From JAVRLB01 sp049965455 (lineage in GTDB: Archaea; Thermoplasmatota; Thermoplasmata; Thermoplasmatales; ARK-15): 9,143 bases of DNA. Position 1 is the first letter of the stretch, and the number at the start of each line of letters is the position of its first letter. Below, in pieces: positions 5,984-9,143 of this stretch. The notes under the pieces are model-generated. The model ran no database searches. It was not told the DNA's origin and saw only the letters and a program-made list of their open reading frames with translations. Both the position numbers and the translations under genes were made by a program. The DNA lies in assembly GCA_049965455.1 (NCBI GenBank), contig JBMFWH010000050.1:1-9143 (forward strand), read 5' to 3'.

Positions 5984-6757
5984 TTATTTTAGAAGAGACA
6001 GTATAACCTCTTTCAATTTTGGCACAGTATCAAATGAGTCCAACTCAGATACGTGAATCCATTTATATTCGGTATGCTCCCAATCGATCTTGATAGCATC
6101 TATGTCTATTTCCCATAGAAAAGTGTAAATCTTCCACAATGTTTCATGATCTCTTGTATAAATAAAGTTTCCATGATTCAAGAGCTTTAAATTCTCTTTT
6201 TTCAGGCCCGTCTCTTCTTCTATTTCTATTATAGATCTGGATAACGGTTCATCATTAGATTCTATATAACCTGACACTCCTGCCCACTTATTTTTGTTAG
6301 TCTTAACTTTGTCGCTTCTTTTAAGTATCAGAATCTTGTCTCTGTATTTTAATATCCCGGTAACTACTTCTACAGGCTCAAGGTCTATCTCTACTTTATT
6401 ATCGTTAATCTTCACATAATCATTATCTGCGAATATGTCTATATCAATCATGTCTATTGTAGGGATACTGCTCATCACTGCACCGGTAGCTACGATCTCA
6501 TCGATTTTTCTGCAAATCATCGCCCTTGGTGCAATATTATAATATTTTAGAGAGTATATAATATAGGATCCTACAGTACTTCCTTTTCCTCGATCAAATA
6601 CAAAAATAGAATCCTTAATTTCCCTATCCTTGCATAATCCAGTATTTATTTTAGAAGTTATTGGATCAACACCACCCAAAAATGAAATAGCTTCATCACA
6701 TTTTATAATGGTCCCTTCTACATTTCCTTTGTATATAGTTCTGCCTTCAATTATCAT
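5984..6757 (-). CDS. Aconitase X small (swivel) subunit fused to a Nudix hydrolase domain
   Basis: Residues 1 to about 127 are the DUF126 swivel domain, the small subunit of archaeal phosphomevalonate dehydratase, which turns mevalonate 5-phosphate into trans-anhydromevalonate 5-phosphate. It has the signature GKGSTVGSYIIYSL (57-70) with the conserved active-site Ser (S60), and APRAMI (76-81). This subunit usually ends at about 130-140 residues. Here the frame continues into a complete Nudix domain (about 129-257). Its Nudix box spans G163-L185 with metal-binding Glu at E178, E181 and E182. The usual first Glu is Asp (D169) and the usual Arg is Ile (I177), as in a looser Nudix variant. No Cys occurs after residue 82, which argues against type 1 IPP isomerase, another Nudix-fold enzyme. 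The start overlaps the large-subunit stop by 4 bases (ATGA), so translation is coupled. The function of the Nudix part is unknown. Confidence 0.88.
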   Translation of the reverse strand: MIIEGRTIYKGNVEGTIIKCDEAISFLGGVDPITSKINTGLCKDREIKDSIFVFDRGKGSTVGSYIIYSLKYYNIAPRAMICRKIDEIVATGAVMSSIPTIDMIDIDIFADNDYVKINDNKVEIDLEPVEVVTGILKYRDKILILKRSDKVKTNKNKWAGVSGYIESNDEPLSRSIIEIEEETGLKKENLKLLNHGNFIYTRDHETLWKIYTFLWEIDIDAIKIDWEHTEYKWIHVSELDSFDTVPKLKEVILSLLK

Positions 6758-7932
6758 TTACAGACCATCTCCAAAAGCGTATAAATATCATAAAATATAG
6801 TATCCTGGCCAGAGTAGTTTGGTAACCTTAGATAGTAAACGGCCTTACCTGAGTTTGTTGCAGTAACTTTAAATCTTAGATTTATAGGGGCAACAACCAT
6901 ACAAGTATCTGCATAAACTTTACCACCAAAGTCTTCTATCTGAGCCACGTAATTGTATGCCTTCTGTTTTGTAGATCTTGACGTAAACAACCACAATTCT
7001 ACATTCTCTTTTTTCTTCTTGTTTTTTAAGTATAATGCAATTTCTTTTAATTCTGAATAGGATAAATGAGGACATCCTAAAGCTACAAGTTCCGGATCTT
7101 TGTGGCTATTAAACTTCTCCCTGTATTCTTTTATGTCCTTTTCCTCAATCGTTATTTTTTCTAATCCTTGCTCTGAAATTTTCCATTCCGGAGTGATCAT
7201 CTCTGCGTGGAACATTGGTATTGCACCGGTTGCGTTCATAGCTGCACCTAGGCTTTTCAAAGCAGTTTCTGTATAGTCCCTGATGCCTGTTATATATGGT
7301 ATCCCACTCTTAACTTTTTCTCCGACCAGTAACCCAATTACTGCAAAGTCAGGCATTGACGGTGTAAATTTCAAAACTATTTTTAAGGTCGCCTTCCTAT
7401 TTTCTGGGATATGCAAGCCGTAGAATGGAGTTTTTCCTAACAGTGCAGCAGCCATCGCAGATACCCCGCTTTCTCTGTTAGTTCTGGCTCCAAGTATTGA
7501 ATTTGCATAAATTACTGCTGAAGATTCTGCCCAGGCTATATCGTCACCAAAAGATGGAATGTTCTCAAAATAATATGGGGTGCAAGTATAAGTAGCGAGT
7601 ACTCCCATTGATTTATATAGGTTTAAGATTTTGATCTGCTTTGCAATAAAGTCCGAAGATAAATTTAAATAATGTGGATATTCTATGTCAAATCCGATGG
7701 GATTTAAAGTTGTTTTTACCTTCACTTTCTCCCCTTTAAAATGCTGTAGAAAATCTATACCCCCATCTCCCATATTTTTATATGATACGCCAGAAATCTG
7801 TGCAGATTTTATCTCAATTAATTTTTCTGCGCCAAAAATTGTACCTAAAGAATTTAGCAACTCCATTGCTTTTTGCAGTGCAGTCCCTTTTTCTCCTTGT
7901 AATATTCGCTCTTCTTCATTGCTCAGATACAT
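6754..7932 (-). CDS. Aconitase X large subunit (phosphomevalonate dehydratase catalytic subunit)
   Basis: This is the large subunit (DUF521) of the iron-sulfur dehydratase that acts on mevalonate 5-phosphate in the archaeal mevalonate pathway. The product is later decarboxylated to isopentenyl phosphate and phosphorylated to IPP. At 392 residues it has the expected length for the separate large subunit. The three cysteines expected to hold the [4Fe-4S] cluster are in YTCTPYY (C117), GCPHLS (C287) and DTCMV (C344). Other family signatures are ESSAVIYANSILGARTNRE (136-154), GKTPFYGLH (166-174), NATGAIPMFH (233-242) and TNSGKAVYYL (359-368). It starts MYLSNEEE, the usual opening, with a TATA-like stretch 17-31 bases upstream, so the transcript is probably leaderless. 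It overlaps the small subunit by 4 bases. Bacterial relatives act on hydroxyproline, but the split subunits and archaeal context favour phosphomevalonate. Confidence 0.93.
   Translation of the reverse strand: MYLSNEEERILQGEKGTALQKAMELLNSLGTIFGAEKLIEIKSAQISGVSYKNMGDGGIDFLQHFKGEKVKVKTTLNPIGFDIEYPHYLNLSSDFIAKQIKILNLYKSMGVLATYTCTPYYFENIPSFGDDIAWAESSAVIYANSILGARTNRESGVSAMAAALLGKTPFYGLHIPENRKATLKIVLKFTPSMPDFAVIGLLVGEKVKSGIPYITGIRDYTETALKSLGAAMNATGAIPMFHAEMITPEWKISEQGLEKITIEEKDIKEYREKFNSHKDPELVALGCPHLSYSELKEIALYLKNKKKKENVELWLFTSRSTKQKAYNYVAQIEDFGGKVYADTCMVVAPINLRFKVTATNSGKAVYYLRLPNYSGQDTIFYDIYTLLEMVCK
6764..6772 (-). promoter_or_regulatory. Internal Shine-Dalgarno site for the small subunit-Nudix gene
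   Basis: On the minus strand this reads GGAGATGGT, inside the last codons of the large subunit and 6 bases before the downstream ATG. Together with the ATGA overlap it indicates translational coupling, fitting two subunits needed in equal amounts. Confidence 0.55.
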
Positions 7933-7948
7933 ATCTTATCAATATGCC

Positions 7949-7963
7949 TATAAAATATTAAAA
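7949..7963 (-). promoter_or_regulatory. TATA-like promoter of the aconitase X genes
   Basis: On the minus strand this reads TTTTAATATTTTATA, centred about 24-26 bases before the ATG at 7932, which suits a leaderless transcript. MITE copy C's target duplication ends 7 bases further upstream (7970), so the core promoter survived the insertion. Confidence 0.5.
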
Positions 7964-7977
7964 ATCTTGCATTTGTT

Positions 7978-8151
7978 GTAATAGGTCATGATTCTGAAGT
8001 TAAGTTTTCATAAAAGCTAGTATTATGAGTAATTTTTACCGAATTTAAAGGATAGATAATATATTTTATTTTGTAATAATAATATATTAAAAATATACTG
8101 TATTAAAGGTACTTTCTTTTAGATCGCCACTTCATAATCGTGACCAGTTAC
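7978..8151 (-). mobile_element. MITE-like element, copy C (complete, 174 bp, inverted)
   Basis: This is the same element as copy B in opposite orientation. It is flanked by a perfect 8-bp duplication, CATTTGTT, at 7970-7977 and 8152-8159, different from that of copy B, which demonstrates an independent insertion. Terminal inverted repeats are GTAATAGGTCATG (from 7978) and, from the other end, GTAACTGGTCACG (ending at 8151). It has no ORF. It sits 1 base beyond the stop codon of the HD-domain gene (after the duplicated 8 bases) and just upstream of the aconitase X promoter. Without it these genes would be 46 bases apart on the same strand, so the insertion may have separated a former operon. 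Confidence 0.88.
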
Positions 8152-8160
8152 CATTTGTTT

Positions 8161-8934
8161 TTAAATTGTATAGCTTTTCTCAATTATTTTTTCTTCTTTT
8201 CCAACCTCTGCTATTACCTCAACATACTCTTTTATGCCTGATGTGTTAATCTTGTTTTTTAGAAGCTCGTCAATCTGGAATATACCTGCAGAATTACGCA
8301 TTTTAATCTTTATAGATATGGGCACGTTTGCACCTTCTCCTATCTCTATCCCTTCTATAGCCATTGCCGACACAGAATAAATATTTACCTTGCCAGCGTT
8401 AAATGGTATTCTGGCCCTGCCCTTTGCCATGTCCAGAGCATCAGCAATCTTAACTACGCCTGCCTCTATAGTTAAAGGAGTTATATCTGAACGGTGAGAG
8501 TAGATGCAATGCAAGATTTCTACTTTCATGATCTCTTTTTTTTCTTTGTCATAAATATCTTTCAGTAAATTTTCTAATATATCGATCGCTAAAAAAGTGC
8601 TTAGTAGCTCATGATCCACACGGTGTATGGAATGCCCGATATCATGTAATACAGAACCTAAAAAGACTACAACTTCTGCATCTTCATTTGAATATGCATA
8701 ATTTTTGACAATTGTTGGAGTTACACCCTTTTTAATTAACGTTCTTAACAATTTTAAGGCTATGTTGGTAACTATTCTTATATGTACAGGACCGTGATCA
8801 CTAAAACCTAAACGATCTATTGCAGTTATGTTTGATGCTTTCCATAGAGCATTTAGTTCAACACTTTCATTTACTTTTTTTAGTAAGGTTTCAAGTGTTT
8901 TATTATTACGGATCGGCAAATTAATATCAATCAT
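8161..8934 (-). CDS. HD-domain metal-dependent phosphohydrolase
   Basis: A 257-residue cytoplasmic protein of the HD superfamily, whose members hydrolyse nucleotides or other phosphoesters using bound metals. Visible ligands in order are SDHGPVH (H47, H51), the HD doublet in LHDIGH (H97, D98, H101), HCIYSHRSD (H142, H147) and the distal Asp in VKIADALDMAKGRARIPF (D165). All the expected metal positions are filled, so it should be active. The segment after about 205 looks like a separate alpha/beta tail. It resembles an archaeal HD family that, as far as I recall, has no established substrate. It is upstream of and co-oriented with the aconitase X genes, with MITE copy C between; the pairing may be accidental. 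The start has no Shine-Dalgarno site, and a TATA-like box 26-33 bases upstream suits leaderless expression. Confidence 0.88.
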   Translation of the reverse strand: MIDINLPIRNNKTLETLLKKVNESVELNALWKASNITAIDRLGFSDHGPVHIRIVTNIALKLLRTLIKKGVTPTIVKNYAYSNEDAEVVVFLGSVLHDIGHSIHRVDHELLSTFLAIDILENLLKDIYDKEKKEIMKVEILHCIYSHRSDITPLTIEAGVVKIADALDMAKGRARIPFNAGKVNIYSVSAMAIEGIEIGEGANVPISIKIKMRNSAGIFQIDELLKNKINTSGIKEYVEVIAEVGKEEKIIEKSYTI

Positions 8935-8959
8935 AAGAGATGAATAGCATAATCTATTA

Positions 8960-8967
8960 TTTTATAA
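8960..8967 (-). promoter_or_regulatory. TATA box of the HD-domain gene
   Basis: On the minus strand this reads TTATAAAA, centred about 29 bases before the ATG at 8934. No ribosome binding site precedes the ATG, consistent with a leaderless transcript. Confidence 0.5.
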
Positions 8968-8970
8968 TTT

Positions 8971-9114
8971 CTAATGAGCTGCAAACTGCACTTGAATTCT
9001 GAATATATGCCCGTAACAAATAACATAAGCATCCGTTTCCGGCATAGAAAACTTAGATACTGTCAATTCTACGTTGAAAATATTAAAAAGAGTATCCATA
9101 ATCATACATAGCAT
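8971..9114 (-). CDS. Doubtful small reading frame, 47 residues or fewer
   Basis: A frame open from the window edge ends in TAG at 8971-8973. From the ATG at 9114 it would encode 47 residues beginning MLCMIMDTLFN; from the ATG at 9105, 44 residues. A TTTAAAT box centred near 9131 is about 26 bases before the 9105 start, fitting a leaderless small gene, and the frame lies on the same strand as the HD gene, 36 bases before it. I recognise no family, and it could be a chance frame or the C-terminus of a gene beginning outside the window. The rest of 8935-9143 shows nothing else. Confidence 0.2.
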   Translation of the reverse strand: MLCMIMDTLFNIFNVELTVSKFSMPETDAYVICYGHIFRIQVQFAAH

Positions 9115-9143
9115 ATTTCGAAAACGATTTAAATTAGATGATC

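Noticed and set aside
5984..6370. Nudix part as a type 1 isopentenyl diphosphate isomerase
   Set aside because: That enzyme needs an active-site Cys in a TNTCCSHP-like motif; the Nudix half contains no Cys.
7685..7981. Plus-strand frame opposite the aconitase X large subunit
   Set aside because: It is antisense to a clearly conserved gene and shows no protein features.

Overview
The window is AT-rich and reads as archaeal. It has an archaeal-type wyosine tRNA modification enzyme (Taw2) and the two-subunit aconitase X of the archaeal mevalonate pathway. TATA boxes lie about 26-29 bases before several start codons, as in leaderless transcripts, and Shine-Dalgarno sites appear where a leader or coupled gene needs one. 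The large secreted sedolisin-type (S53) acid protease points to an acidophile, such as a Thermoplasmata-related lineage or another member of an acid-mine or acid-spring community. The run of Ns indicates a draft, probably metagenomic, assembly. I cannot name the species.

Layout: 1-118 is the right part of a small transposon-like element (MITE copy A). Positions 119-416 are a non-coding leader/promoter region. Positions 417-3761 (+) encode a secreted S53 protease with two kinds of duplicated C-terminal module, interrupted by an assembly gap (2414-2508). It converges on rpe (3777-4421, -). MITE copy B (4467-4639) separates rpe from taw2 (4675-5676, -). A small ferredoxin (5756-5947, +) diverges from taw2 and converges on a two-gene unit: aconitase X large subunit (6754-7932, -) followed, with a 4-base overlap, by a fusion of the aconitase X small subunit to a Nudix domain (5984-6757, -). 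MITE copy C (7978-8151, inverted) separates this unit from an HD-domain phosphohydrolase (8161-8934, -). The last 200 bases hold a promoter and at most a doubtful small reading frame.

How the genes fit together: aconitase X large plus small subunits make phosphomevalonate dehydratase, which dehydrates mevalonate 5-phosphate on the archaeal route to isopentenyl phosphate and hence to membrane isoprenoids. The attached Nudix domain may act on a phosphate or diphosphate metabolite of that route; this is inference. rpe serves the non-oxidative pentose phosphate pathway, taw2 the wyosine base next to the tRNA-Phe anticodon, and the ferredoxin general low-potential electron transfer. The protease is an export product, unrelated to these housekeeping genes.

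The two strongest observations are a family of about 174-bp elements with imperfect terminal inverted repeats and perfect 8-bp target-site duplications (two complete copies, one cut by the window edge), and the aconitase X small subunit-Nudix fusion. A third practical point is that the N gap looks like an assembly artefact: removing exactly one 141-base period makes the broken module the same length (235 bases) as its intact sister.
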